NCBI GenBank assembly: GCA_902827205.1
Contig: LR792634.1
Span: 868,001 to 932,000 of the forward strand
Direction of reading: 5' to 3'
Length of the DNA stretch: 64,000 nt
DNA from: Methanocaldococcus lauensis
GTDB lineage: Archaea > AGJL01 > Methanococci > Methanococcales > Methanocaldococcaceae
Shown: positions 17,829 to 26,525 of the stretch, one piece after another
Layout of the letters: each line of letters begins with the position of its first letter
Numbering within the stretch: position 1 is the first letter of the stretch
Program-made: the position numbers and the translations under genes
Notes under the pieces: model-generated
The model's database searches: none
What the model saw: the letters and a program-made list of their open reading frames with translations, nothing else
What the model was told of the DNA's origin: nothing

Positions 17829-20800
17829 ATGGAAAAAGTTTTAAATGTTTTGAAGGATTTTGGTATAAAAGAACTTAGACCTCCTCAAAAAAAGGCATTA
17901 GATAGAGGTTTATTAGATAATAAAAATTTTCTGATTTCTATCCCAACTGCCTCTGGAAAAACGCTAATTGGAGAAATGGCATTAATAAATCATCTTTTAG
18001 ATGAGAACAAAAAACCAACTGGTAAAAAAGGAATATTTATAGTTCCATTAAAGGCATTAGCATCAGAAAAATATGAAGAATTCAAAAATAAATATGAAAA
18101 GTATGGTTTAAGAGTAGCGTTATCAATTGGAGATTACAGTGAGGAGGAAGATTTAAGTAATTACGATTTGATTATAACCACTGCAGAAAAACTTGACTCT
18201 CTTTGGAGGCATAAAATTCCTTGGATTAATGATGTTTCAGTTGTAGTTGTTGATGAAATTCATTTAATCAATGATGAATCGAGAGGAGGGACGTTAGAGA
18301 TTTTATTAACTAAATTAAAGGAATTGGATATTCAAATTATTGGCTTGTCTGCCACAATTGGAAATCCTGAGGAATTGGCAGAATGGTTGAATGCTGAACT
18401 TATAGTTGATGATTGGAGACCAGTTGAGTTAAAAAAGGGGATTTATAAAGATGGAGTTATAGAGTATTTAAATGGAAATTGTAAGAGGATAAAAGTTGAA
18501 AATAATGATATATACAGTTTAGTAGTTGATTGTATAAAAGATGGGGGATGTTGTTTAATATTTTGTAATACGAAAAAAGGGGCGGTTAATGAAGCAAAAA
18601 AATTAAATTTAAAGAAATTTTTAACAGATGAAGAAAAGATGAAATTAAAGGATATTGCTGAAGAGATTTTATCAATATTAGAACCACCAACTGAAATGTG
18701 TAAAACCTTGGCTGAATGCATTTTAAATGGAGTAGCATTTCATCACGCTGGTTTAACCTATCAACATAGGAAAATTGTTGAAACTGCTTTTAGAGAGAGG
18801 TTAATTAAGGTTATTTGCTGTACTCCTACACTCTGTTTAAATGCAAATACTGAAATATTACAAGAAAGTGGATTTAAAAAGATTACAGACTTGAATAAAA
18901 ATGAAAAGGTATTTGCATTGTGTGGAAAGGAAATAAAACCAGTTAGCGGATGGAAAATTCACAAAACTCCACAGCATGAGTATAATATTGTTGTAAAAAC
19001 AGTAAATGGATTAGAAATTACTACAACTCCTAACCATATATTTTTAGTAAAGAATGAAAAAGAGATTCGTGAAAAAGAAGCAAGGGAGTTAAAAGTTGGA
19101 GATTATGTGGCAACTGTTGATAAGATAAGAATTAAGGAGAAAGATATTGGTTTATCTAATGGAGACCTTTACTTCATTGGATATTTTATAGGAGACGGCT
19201 ACACAGGAGTTATAGAGAAAAATGTGTTTAAAGGCTGTCCTGACCTTGCATTTAATCCAAAATATCCACCAAATTTTGATGACTCTGAACTTCACAAAAA
19301 ATATTTTTTGAAATGTAGGATATCAAAAGGTGTTGCTCATTATAGATATTCAAAAAAGCTAAGAAAAATTTTTAATAAATTAAATTTACTCACAAAAGAT
19401 AACAAAAATATTGATGCATTTTGTAATCTTCCGTTGGAAAAGTTATCATACCTTATTGCAGGATTGTTTGATAGTGATGGATATATAAAAAATAGAAAAA
19501 ATATCGAGTTTTACTCAATATCTGAAAAGCTTATCAAGAAGTTGCAGTTTGTATTATTAAGATTTGGAATTCACAGTAGTATTAGAAAAAAGAAAACTAA
19601 ATGTAAAGACATTTATGTATTGACAATTAGAGACTTTATAAGTATAAAAAGATTTTATGAAAATATTCCACTAAGGCATAAGGAAAAAAGAAGAAAATTA
19701 GGAGAAATTATAAAAAGTAAAGAAATATCTAAAAAAGAATGTTATGATGGAGATATATATTGGAGTAAAATTAAGGAAATTAAAAAAATAAAAGTAAATG
19801 ACAAATATGCTTACGACATAGAACTGCCTGATGATGGGAGTAATAGCCATTATATTGTGGCAAATGGGTTTATAGTGCATAATTCTGCTGGAATAAATTT
19901 GCCTTGTAGAAGAGTTATAGTCAAAGATTTGATGAGATATACAAATAGAGGTTTAAGATATATTCCAATTATGGAAGTTCAACAGTGCATAGGCAGAGCT
20001 GGAAGACCTGGATTAGATCCTTATGGTGAGGGAATAATTATAGCAAAAGGTGATAGAGATTATTTGAGGGCGTATCAGATATTAACCCAAAAGCCAGAGC
20101 CAATATATTCAAAACTGTCAAATCAGGCTGTGTTAAGAACTCAACTTTTAGGATTAATATCTACTGGATATATTAAGGATGAGTATGATTTAGAATCATT
20201 TATAAGAAATACATTTTATGCTTATCAATATGGAAATTTAAGAGAGGTTGCTAAAAATATTTACGAAGTAATTAATTTCTTAGAAGAGAATGAGTTTATT
20301 GTTGATTTTGTTCCAACAGAATTAGGAAAAAGAATTTCTGAACTTTATATAGATCCATTGTCTGCCAAATATATTATAGATGGATTAAAAGAGATGGAAA
20401 AAGAGGAAGATTTATATTATTTATACTTAGTTTCAAAAACCTTAGAGATGAGACCAAATTTAAGAGTTTATAGATCTGAAGAGTTAAATCTAATCAGTGA
20501 AATGGAATATTTGGGTATAAAAAACTTTGATATAGAAGATTTAGAGGCGTTTAAAACTGCAAAAATGCTTTATGATTGGATTAATGAAACTCCAGAAGAG
20601 AAAATTTTAAATAAGTATAAAGTTGAGCCAGGAATTTTAAGATACAAGGTAGAAAATGCTGTTTGGATTATGCACGCTTTAAAGGAAATAGCTAAGATAC
20701 TAAATAAAAATACTGAGGTTCCTGAAAAGTTAGAGATAAGATTAGAATATGGGGCTAAAGAGGATATTATTGAGCTATTAAACATAAAATATATTGGAAG

Positions 20801-20954
20801 AGTTAGAGCAAGAAAATTATACAATGCTGGAATTAAATCTATCGATGATATAATAAATAATCCTTCAAAAGTCGCTCAAATTATTGGAGAAAAAATAACT
20901 AAAAAGATTTTAAATGAGTTGGGAGTTAAATATGGACAGCAAAAATTATTATAA
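17829..20954 (+). CDS. hel308: ATP-dependent DNA helicase Hel308, with intein
   Basis: A 1041-codon frame: a 691-residue Hel308 helicase interrupted by a 350-residue intein (residues 336-685). Helicase motifs are TASGKTL (Walker A, 40-46), DEIH (142-145), GLSATIGNPEELAEW, and after the intein SAGINLPCRRV and QCIGRAGRPGLDP. The C-terminal ratchet domain and a helix-hairpin-helix near KYIGRVRARKLYNAGI are present. Hel308 is a superfamily 2 3'-5' helicase that acts on stalled replication forks. Its start ATG has TTTGAGGGATTTT upstream. M. jannaschii Hel308 also has an intein at this motif, as I recall, so the insertion site is ancestral. The neighbouring methyltransferase is 15 bases upstream. 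Confidence 0.93.
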   Translation: MEKVLNVLKDFGIKELRPPQKKALDRGLLDNKNFLISIPTASGKTLIGEMALINHLLDENKKPTGKKGIFIVPLKALASEKYEEFKNKYEKYGLRVALSIGDYSEEEDLSNYDLIITTAEKLDSLWRHKIPWINDVSVVVVDEIHLINDESRGGTLEILLTKLKELDIQIIGLSATIGNPEELAEWLNAELIVDDWRPVELKKGIYKDGVIEYLNGNCKRIKVENNDIYSLVVDCIKDGGCCLIFCNTKKGAVNEAKKLNLKKFLTDEEKMKLKDIAEEILSILEPPTEMCKTLAECILNGVAFHHAGLTYQHRKIVETAFRERLIKVICCTPTLCLNANTEILQESGFKKITDLNKNEKVFALCGKEIKPVSGWKIHKTPQHEYNIVVKTVNGLEITTTPNHIFLVKNEKEIREKEARELKVGDYVATVDKIRIKEKDIGLSNGDLYFIGYFIGDGYTGVIEKNVFKGCPDLAFNPKYPPNFDDSELHKKYFLKCRISKGVAHYRYSKKLRKIFNKLNLLTKDNKNIDAFCNLPLEKLSYLIAGLFDSDGYIKNRKNIEFYSISEKLIKKLQFVLLRFGIHSSIRKKKTKCKDIYVLTIRDFISIKRFYENIPLRHKEKRRKLGEIIKSKEISKKECYDGDIYWSKIKEIKKIKVNDKYAYDIELPDDGSNSHYIVANGFIVHNSAGINLPCRRVIVKDLMRYTNRGLRYIPIMEVQQCIGRAGRPGLDPYGEGIIIAKGDRDYLRAYQILTQKPEPIYSKLSNQAVLRTQLLGLISTGYIKDEYDLESFIRNTFYAYQYGNLREVAKNIYEVINFLEENEFIVDFVPTELGKRISELYIDPLSAKYIIDGLKEMEKEEDLYYLYLVSKTLEMRPNLRVYRSEELNLISEMEYLGIKNFDIEDLEAFKTAKMLYDWINETPEEKILNKYKVEPGILRYKVENAVWIMHALKEIAKILNKNTEVPEKLEIRLEYGAKEDIIELLNIKYIGRVRARKLYNAGIKSIDDIINNPSKVAQIIGEKITKKILNELGVKYGQQKLL
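18834..19883 (+). mobile_element. Intein in hel308, with LAGLIDADG endonuclease domain
   Basis: The intein begins with Cys (CLNANTEILQESGFKKI) after the extein TPTL and ends YIVANGFIVHN before Ser of SAGINLP. It has 350 residues. Splicing block B is TTTPNHIFLV and block F/G is the C-terminal ELPDDGSNSHYIVANG region. The two LAGLIDADG motifs are YFIGYFIGDGYTG and YLIAGLFDSDGYI, each with the acidic residue expected for an active homing endonuclease. The nucleophile +1 is Ser. The insert sits in the conserved TPTLSAGINLP helicase motif, typical of inteins in nucleotide-binding sites. It is shorter than the roughly 500-residue intein I recall from M. jannaschii. Confidence 0.92.
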
Positions 20955-21029
20955 AAAGAACAAAATTTATATATTGGATTCTTGTAATATACTACTACTA
21001 AATAATAAAATATTAAACAAAAATAAAAA

Positions 21030-22253
21030 ATGGAGGGAGAGAAGATTAAGGCAATCTTAATTTTAAGAAAAGATCATAAAAATGATAATAAAAGTATGGA
21101 GGAATTGGTAGAATTAGCAAGTGTTCTTTATGAGCCTGTGGAAACAGTAATTCAAATAAGAAAACCAGATCCAAAATATCAAATTGGTAGTGGATTAGTA
21201 GAAAAGTTATCTAAAAAAATTAAAGAAAAAAATATTGACATTGTTATATTTGGAAATAAATTAACTCCTTCACAAAAATACAACTTAGCAAAAAAATTTA
21301 AAGTAGAGGTTATTGATAAGATTGAACTTGTTTTGAGAATATTCTATAAGCATGCGAGAACTAAAGAGGCACAATTGCAGGTTAGATTGGCAGAGTTGCA
21401 GTATGAACTACCAAGGGCGAGGGAAAAGGTAAGATTGGCTAAGATGGGAGAACAGCCGGGATTTGGAGGTTATGGAGATTACGAAGTTGAAAAATACTAT
21501 CAAAAAATAAAAAGAGAGATAGTTAATATAAAAAGAAAATTAGAAAAGGTTAAGGAGCATAGAAAAATAACAAGAAAAAGTAGGGAAAAATTTGATTCCG
21601 TTGGATTAATTGGTTACACAAATGCAGGAAAAACAAGTTTATTAAATGCTTTAACTGGAGAAAGAAAAGAAGCAAAGAATCAAGTTTTTACAACATTAAC
21701 TACAACTACAAGGGCTATAAAGCATATTAAAAGAAAAATATTGGTTACTGATACTGTTGGTTTTATAGATGATCTACCACCATTTATGATTGAGGCGTTT
21801 TTATCTACAATAGAGGAAAGTGCAAATAGTGATGTAATATTAATTGTTGTAGATGCCTCTGATGAGATTGATGAAATTAGAAGAAAGTTAAAGGTATGTC
21901 ATGAAATTTTAAGTAAAATTAACTGTAAATCTCCTATAATAACTGTATTTAATAAAGTAGATAAAATAACTGAAAAAAAGAAGAGGTTAATTTTAGAAAA
22001 GTTAGACAGATACATTGTAAATCCTATATTTGTGTCTGCAAAGTATCACATAAATATAGATTCATTAATTGATATTATTATGGATAAGTTAAATCTTTCA
22101 ATTGGAACAATAGAAACAGATAATCCTAAATTAGTATCTTACTTATATGAAAACACTGAAATTATTGAGGATATTATAGATGATAATAAGCATATTATAA
22201 CATTTAGAGCAAAAGAAAGAGATGTAAATAGAATTTTAAAAGTGGCTAATTAA
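21030..22253 (+). CDS. hflX: GTPase HflX
   Basis: A 407-residue HflX GTPase of the OBG-HflX group, which binds the 50S subunit and acts in ribosome recycling or rescue. The N-terminal HflX domain contains KPDPKYQIGSGLVEKL and DIVIFGNKLTPSQKYNLAK. A coiled helical linker follows (RLAELQYELPRAREKVRLAK and GQPGFGGYG-like sequence). The G domain has LIGYTNAGKTSLLNALTGE (P-loop), DTVGFIDDLPP (G3) and NKVD (G4). The start ATG at 21030 is followed at once by GGAGGGAGA, a Shine-Dalgarno-like stretch inside the coding region; no other start is evident. A TATA-like TTTATATA lies about 60 bases upstream. Confidence 0.9.
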   Translation: MEGEKIKAILILRKDHKNDNKSMEELVELASVLYEPVETVIQIRKPDPKYQIGSGLVEKLSKKIKEKNIDIVIFGNKLTPSQKYNLAKKFKVEVIDKIELVLRIFYKHARTKEAQLQVRLAELQYELPRAREKVRLAKMGEQPGFGGYGDYEVEKYYQKIKREIVNIKRKLEKVKEHRKITRKSREKFDSVGLIGYTNAGKTSLLNALTGERKEAKNQVFTTLTTTTRAIKHIKRKILVTDTVGFIDDLPPFMIEAFLSTIEESANSDVILIVVDASDEIDEIRRKLKVCHEILSKINCKSPIITVFNKVDKITEKKKRLILEKLDRYIVNPIFVSAKYHINIDSLIDIIMDKLNLSIGTIETDNPKLVSYLYENTEIIEDIIDDNKHIITFRAKERDVNRILKVAN

Positions 22254-22265
22254 AAGGTGATTAAT

Positions 22266-23108
22266 TTGGATATATTGAAAAATCTACCTGTTACAGATAA
22301 CCATATTCACGTTGATGATGTTAAGGGTTATGGAGCCATAAAAGTGGCTAAAATATTCTATAATGCTGGAGGAAAGGTAATGATAGTTTTAAACAAGCCA
22401 ACATTTGATGGAGATTTAACAAGATCAATGGATATTTTAGTTAGAGATGTAGAGAAAATAAATAAAGAAACTCCTGTTAAAGCCTTTGGATTGGTAGGAG
22501 TTCATCCTGCTGAATTATCTTATCTAATGAAATTTATGAGTTTGGAGGAAGCAAAAGAAAAAATTATTAATGCTTTGAATTATGCAAAAAAACTTGTGGA
22601 AGAGAATGATTTTATTGTAGGTATTGGTGAAGTTGGAAGGCCACATTATAAAGTTAATGAAGATGTTTGGAAAACTTCAAATGATATTTTAAAATATTGT
22701 ATGTCTTTGGCGAAAGATTTAGACTGTGCTATACAGATTCACGCGGAGAGTTCTACAGAAGAGCAATTTAAGGAGTTTTCTGAAATGGCAAAAGAAGTTA
22801 ATTTAAATCCTGAAAGAGTTGTGAAACATCACTGTGGAAATATGGTAGTAGAAGGAGAAAAGTATGGTATATTTCCATCAATTTTAGCTTCAAGAGTTAA
22901 TGAGGATGTTGTTAAAAAATCTCTAAGATTTGTAATGGAAACTGACTATATCGACGATTTAAAGAGACCTGGTGTTGTTTTGGGGATAAAAACAGTTCCA
23001 AGAGTTACAAGAAAGTTACTTGAAAAAGGAGTTTTAGATGAAAATAAGGTTTATAAAATTCATAAGGAAAATATAGAAAAGATTTATAAGATTGATTTAA
23101 ACTTTTAA
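22266..23108 (+). CDS. TatD-related metal-dependent hydrolase
   Basis: A 280-residue TIM-barrel hydrolase of the archaeal TatD-like group. Candidate metal ligands are in NHIHVDDVKGYG, IGEVGRPHY, IQIHAES, VKHHCGN and ETDYIDDLKRPG, in TatD order. TatD proteins are Mg2+-dependent nucleases in bacteria; archaeal members are uncharacterised. The likely start is TTG at 22266 (MDILKNLPV), because GGTGA at 22256-22260 is its ribosome binding site; a GTG at 22257 is inside that site. It starts 12 bases after hflX ends, so the two are cotranscribed. It converges with the MIP18 gene, six bases away. Confidence 0.85.
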   Translation: MDILKNLPVTDNHIHVDDVKGYGAIKVAKIFYNAGGKVMIVLNKPTFDGDLTRSMDILVRDVEKINKETPVKAFGLVGVHPAELSYLMKFMSLEEAKEKIINALNYAKKLVEENDFIVGIGEVGRPHYKVNEDVWKTSNDILKYCMSLAKDLDCAIQIHAESSTEEQFKEFSEMAKEVNLNPERVVKHHCGNMVVEGEKYGIFPSILASRVNEDVVKKSLRFVMETDYIDDLKRPGVVLGIKTVPRVTRKLLEKGVLDENKVYKIHKENIEKIYKIDLNF

Positions 23109-23114
23109 GTTTAT

Positions 23115-23405
23115 TTACTTTTTATCTTCTTTTAACATTTCATTAATCTCTTTTTCCATAATGTGCCCTTCTACTATAACATCAACATTTTTAACTCCTT
23201 CTAAGGATTTAACAGCATCTTTTGCTTGAAATGCCATTGCCATAACACTCATACAGGCAGGATTAGTTGGAATTAATTTAAATTTAACATTTCCTTCTTC
23301 ATCAACTTCTAAATCTCTAACTAAGCCCATATCTACAATACTTATTCCCATGTGTGGGTCTGCAACTGTTTTTAGAGCCATTATAACATCTTCTTTAGTA
23401 ACCAT
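23115..23405 (-). CDS. MIP18/SufT family protein (DUF59)
   Basis: A 96-residue MIP18 family protein. The conserved DPHMGISIVDMGLVRDLEVD (with the DP pair near residue 16) and the reactive-cysteine region LIPTNPACMSVMAM match the family. MIP18/SufT proteins assist Fe-S cluster assembly. The C-terminus is a helical tail ending EMLKEDKK. It has its own upstream region: 416 AT-rich bases before CRISPR array 1, without another gene. The ATG is at 23405 with GAGGTGTAATT-like sequence upstream. Confidence 0.85.
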   Translation of the reverse strand: MVTKEDVIMALKTVADPHMGISIVDMGLVRDLEVDEEGNVKFKLIPTNPACMSVMAMAFQAKDAVKSLEGVKNVDVIVEGHIMEKEINEMLKEDKK

Positions 23406-23558
23406 AATTACACCTCATTTTTTATTTTTAATTTATGGATACCCTTATAAATATTTTATTTGGGTTGTTTTAATGTTTTAAATATTGTGGAAAATATAAA
23501 GATTTCTTTTAAACTATTATGTAAGTATTATCTCATTTTATATACCTTTTTTATATAA

Positions 23559-23860
23559 TTTAAAATTTATTCATAATAATTAATACCAATCTTGGAAATT
23601 TTTAGGAAATATAATAATAAATCATAAAAAAATTAAATTTTTCTTATTATATATTAAGATTCTATAAATATTTAGAATTATTATAATGATTTTTTGATAT
23701 TTTTATTATTTTGTAATAAAAATTTTAGAATTTACCGAGAGTCGTTATTACTTTTAAAATATATGTAAATATAGAAATCTATGGATTTTTATGATACTAA
23801 AATAAAATTAAAAATTTAAATGTTTCCATCCCCTTAGGGGTCTGAGTTTTAAACCCATAG
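23559..23860 (+). repeat. Left arm of a 302-bp perfect inverted repeat (CRISPR array 1 trailer)
   Basis: This segment is identical, base for base by eye, to the reverse complement of 62289-62590. It is AT-rich for its first 260 bases, has no coding capacity, and ends with a variant CRISPR repeat (23822-23854) and the first bases of a palindromic element. Identity stops at 23559 and at 23860 on both arms. It is the leader-distal flank (trailer) of CRISPR array 1. The rest of the gap to the MIP18 gene (23406-23558) is AT-rich without a visible feature. Confidence 0.95.
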
Positions 23861-23931
23861 GGCTCCGCCCTATTGGGATACCCGGGATGCATTGCCTCGC
23901 AATGCTCGGCAATGCCTCTTAATTAATATTA
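23822..23931 (-). repeat. Detached terminal CRISPR repeat and composite palindromic element
   Basis: The repeat copy at 23822-23854 has GAGTTTTAAAC instead of GATTTTAGAC and is the last, degenerate repeat of the array. It is followed by a 77-bp composite element. Its first hairpin is ATAGGGC-TCC-GCCCTAT (23857-23873), then a GGGATACCCGGG link, then GCATTGC (23889-23895) that can pair with GCAATGC at 23899-23905 or 23909-23915, and an end GCCTCTTAATTAATATTA. The same unit, 78 bp, sits at the same place in array 2. It separates the terminal repeat from the array proper. Confidence 0.85.
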
Positions 23932-24929
23932 TTTTCCCCTTAGGGTCTGATTTTAGACTATCAGTATTGATGTTAATTATATGTGTTCGAGAGGAAATCA
24001 TTTTCCATCCCCTTAGGGGTCTGATTTTAGACGTTTTTAATCTACTATTAGCATTAATAAACAAATTATGTTTCCATCCCCTTAGGGGTCTGATTTTAGA
24101 CACTTCATGTATTTTGCCTAAAATTCCAGTTTCTCTGACTTCGTTTCCATCCCCTTAGGGGTCTGATTTTAGACTTGTATGCCCAAGTATGAAATCTATC
24201 AAATATTGGTTTCCATCCCCTTAGGGGTCTGATTTTAGACAAGGACTTGGAGTGACATCAGTAACATCAGAAGATAAAAAAGTTTCCATCCCCTTAGGGG
24301 TCTGATTTTAGACGCGATGAATTAATTAAATGTGCTGTAATATCTGACGAGTTTCCATCCCCTTAGGGGTCTGATTTTAGACGGAGAACATGAAACTAAA
24401 AGAAGAAGTAGCTGAACTAAGGTTTCCATCCCCTTAGGGGTCTGATTTTAGACGGGTGATTTCGCAATGGTTAATAGATATAACAGTGTAAGTTTCCATC
24501 CCCTTAGGGGTCTGATTTTAGACTATAGTCTTCTATAATCTTTCAAAGCGAGCCACAAGTGTTTCCATCCCCTTAGGGGTCTGATTTTAGACTAGACAGT
24601 TTCTTTATTCCTTACTACAATGCATTAAACAGTTTCCATCCCCTTAGGGGTCTGATTTTAGACAAAAAAGATAATGAACTTGCTGATTTTGATGACTTGT
24701 TTCCATCCCCTTAGGGGTCTGATTTTAGACTGAAAGGGGATACTGGATATTATGGGAACTGCTAGTTTCCATCCCCTTAGGGGTCTGATTTTAGACAGTC
24801 TATTATACCAAATGTGTCTGTTGTTATGTCGTTTCCATCCCCTTAGGGGTCTGATTTTAGACATATTTACTCAAATAATTGGCTATGTTATTGGTTTGTT
24901 TCCATCCCCTTAGGGGTCTGATTTTAGAC
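23932..24929 (-). CRISPR. CRISPR array 1, 15 repeats, 14 spacers
   Basis: There are fourteen near-identical 32-bp repeats at 24001, 24070, 24143, 24209, 24282, 24351, 24422, 24492, 24561, 24632, 24699, 24765, 24831 and 24898. One truncated repeat lies at 23932-23958. On the plus strand each begins GTTTCCATCCCCTTAGGGG and ends TCTGATTTTAGAC; the copy at 24001 starts with T. Spacers are 34-42 bp. Read on the minus strand the repeat ends ATGGAAAC, the usual 5' handle of archaeal crRNA. With degenerate repeats on the left and an AT-rich leader on the right, transcription runs right to left. No cas gene is in the window, so the array depends on machinery elsewhere. ORFs here with repeated LRGWK-like peptides are artefacts. 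Confidence 0.97.
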
Positions 24930-25300
24930 AGGGCATAATTTGAAGAAATAAACTTTTAAAATTACTTTATTATGCTTCTTTGTTAGGGGGTTATAGTTTG
25001 GAGGGTCAGTAACCCTTGTTATTTATATACCTCCGAACTTATATATAAACTTTTCTATTTTTATTTATTTGCTTAAAAATCCTTTAAATTTTTAATATCA
25101 ACCTTTTTATCGGGGAAAATTGAAGATAAAAATAAACTATCAAAATCTCCTAAAAATCTCAATAATTTAATAAAACCAAATATTCAAATTAATCAAAATA
25201 GACGACCCTCCGAAATTTAATAAAATCTTTTAAAATTTAAAAATATTAAATTAAAATCCTCTAAATCAAAAAATAACAATTTTTAGCAAGGGAGGAGAGA
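24930..25300 (-). promoter_or_regulatory. Leader of CRISPR array 1
   Basis: The sequence abuts the newest repeat and is nearly the same as the leader of array 2 (61830-62200). It is AT-rich with short GC motifs: TTGGAGGGTC (24998-25007), CCTCCGAAC (25030-25038) and GACCCTCCGAA (25204-25214), the first and last being inverted copies of each other. Minus-strand TATA candidates are GTTTATATATAAG (25038-25050) and GGTATATAAATAAC (25018-25031), oriented into the array. It holds no ORF. Leader function is assigned by position and conservation between the two arrays. Confidence 0.85.
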
Positions 25301-25318
25301 TTATAAAAAAGAATATAT

Positions 25319-25481
25319 TGTTTCGATTGGTGGATTTTATGCCTATAGAGATACTGTTGCTGTTTATAATCTGATAAAAAGATTTCTGGAACTGTTTCCG
25401 TTCAGTCCAAAGTCTAATGAACCTACAGAGAACTTGGTAATCTCGATGAATCTGTAGGTTGAGAACGACCCATTTCTATAG
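25319..25481 (+). pseudogene. Remnant of an IS200/IS605-type TnpB (OrfB) C-terminus
   Basis: Translation reads GGFYAYRDTVAVYNLIKRF, then LELFPFSPKSNEPTENL, to TAG at 25455-25457, with VENDPFL before the next TAG (25479-25481). The pattern CxxCGFxAxRDxVAxxNL is the end of the TnpB zinc ribbon and last RuvC motif. The second cysteine is lost to one extra G in the sequence at 25327-25334, so the remnant is frameshifted and starts only within the zinc ribbon. The rest of the element is gone. It lies directly beside the leader of CRISPR array 1. The remaining bases to the MEMO gene (25482-25561) show nothing further. Confidence 0.65.
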
Positions 25482-25561
25482 CTATCAGTTTACCATAAAT
25501 TAAATTATTATTAATTTATTTTATTAATGCTATGAAAATAGGAAACGGATAGAATAAACTT

Positions 25562-26425
25562 TTATTCAACTATTGCTGATGCATAGCCTACAACTGAGGA
25601 ATAGTCTCCAGTAATATCCCCAGAAGTATAATAACATAATAACTCTGATTTTGTAGCTCCTAAAATTTTCATGGCTCTTAACATTGCTATTACTGGTCCA
25701 TATCCACACATTGATATATTATAGTTTATAACATCTTCATATAGGTCTTTTTCATTCATTTCCAATATGTGTTTAATTACTATAGCATCCTTTTTTGAAG
25801 CTATTTCTTGCGGTTCATAATGGCTTAGATCTGAAGAGGCAATTATTATAACTCTTCTATTTAACTCTTTGGCAATCTTAGCTATAAAATATCCAACCTC
25901 TACTGCTGTTTCGTAATCTTGAAACATCATACATATTGGAACTATTTTAAACTTGGCAATGTTTAACAATTCCAAGTGCTTTAAAAATGGCAATTGAACC
26001 TCAATAGAATGCTCATTCAAATGAGCAGTTTCATCTAAATCAACAATTTCACATTTTCTCCAAAGCTCTTCAACAAATTCCTCGTCACATTTTACATCTC
26101 CCAAAGGAGTTTTCCAAATCCCATCCATTACACTAACTCCTGAACCTAAGCCAGTATGATTAGGTCCTAAAATAACAGCGGTAATATTTTCAAGGTTGTC
26201 TACTCTTTTTGATAGTTCATAATATGAATGTGCCATTACTGGACCAGAGTATATATATCCTGCGTGAGGACAAAGTATTCCAATAGGTTTTTTATAACTT
26301 CCATGAACTGGCATAGATTTTGGTCCAAACTTATGCAAATAGCACTGTTCAATTAATTCAATAAGTTCATCAGGATGAGATGGATAAAACATACCAGCAA
26401 CTGCGGGATATCTTATATTAACCAT
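25562..26425 (-). CDS. MEMO family protein
   Basis: A 287-residue MEMO1-like protein, of the dioxygenase-like fold (related to LigB-type extradiol dioxygenases). Characteristic sequence includes [19 protein letters not shown] at the start, [50 protein letters not shown] and [10 protein letters not shown]. Histidines in these motifs correspond to the metal-site residues of the fold. Archaeal MEMO proteins have no proven reaction; the human protein is a copper/iron-binding redox protein. The ATG follows GGGGGATAAAT. It is transcribed in the same direction as the ADTH synthase-like gene upstream, 100 bases apart. Confidence 0.92.
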   Translation of the reverse strand: MVNIRYPAVAGMFYPSHPDELIELIEQCYLHKFGPKSMPVHGSYKKPIGILCPHAGYIYSGPVMAHSYYELSKRVDNLENITAVILGPNHTGLGSGVSVMDGIWKTPLGDVKCDEEFVEELWRKCEIVDLDETAHLNEHSIEVQLPFLKHLELLNIAKFKIVPICMMFQDYETAVEVGYFIAKIAKELNRRVIIIASSDLSHYEPQEIASKKDAIVIKHILEMNEKDLYEDVINYNISMCGYGPVIAMLRAMKILGATKSELLCYYTSGDITGDYSSVVGYASAIVE

Positions 26426-26525
26426 ATTTATCCCCCAATATTTTAGTAAAGTAAAAATCTTTATTAAATATATTAATATAAAAAATATAAAAAGATAATT
26501 ATTAAAGTTGAATCTATAAAAAATA

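Noticed and set aside
23870-24158. ORFs on both strands with repeated LRGWK or HPLRGL peptides
   Set aside because: They are translations of CRISPR repeats and spacers, not proteins; the same holds for ORFs at 24658-24864, 60371-60553 and 61559-61744.
23932-24929. Plus-strand transcription of CRISPR array 1
   Set aside because: The ATGGAAAC handle, the leader at the right and degenerate repeats at the left all point to the minus strand.
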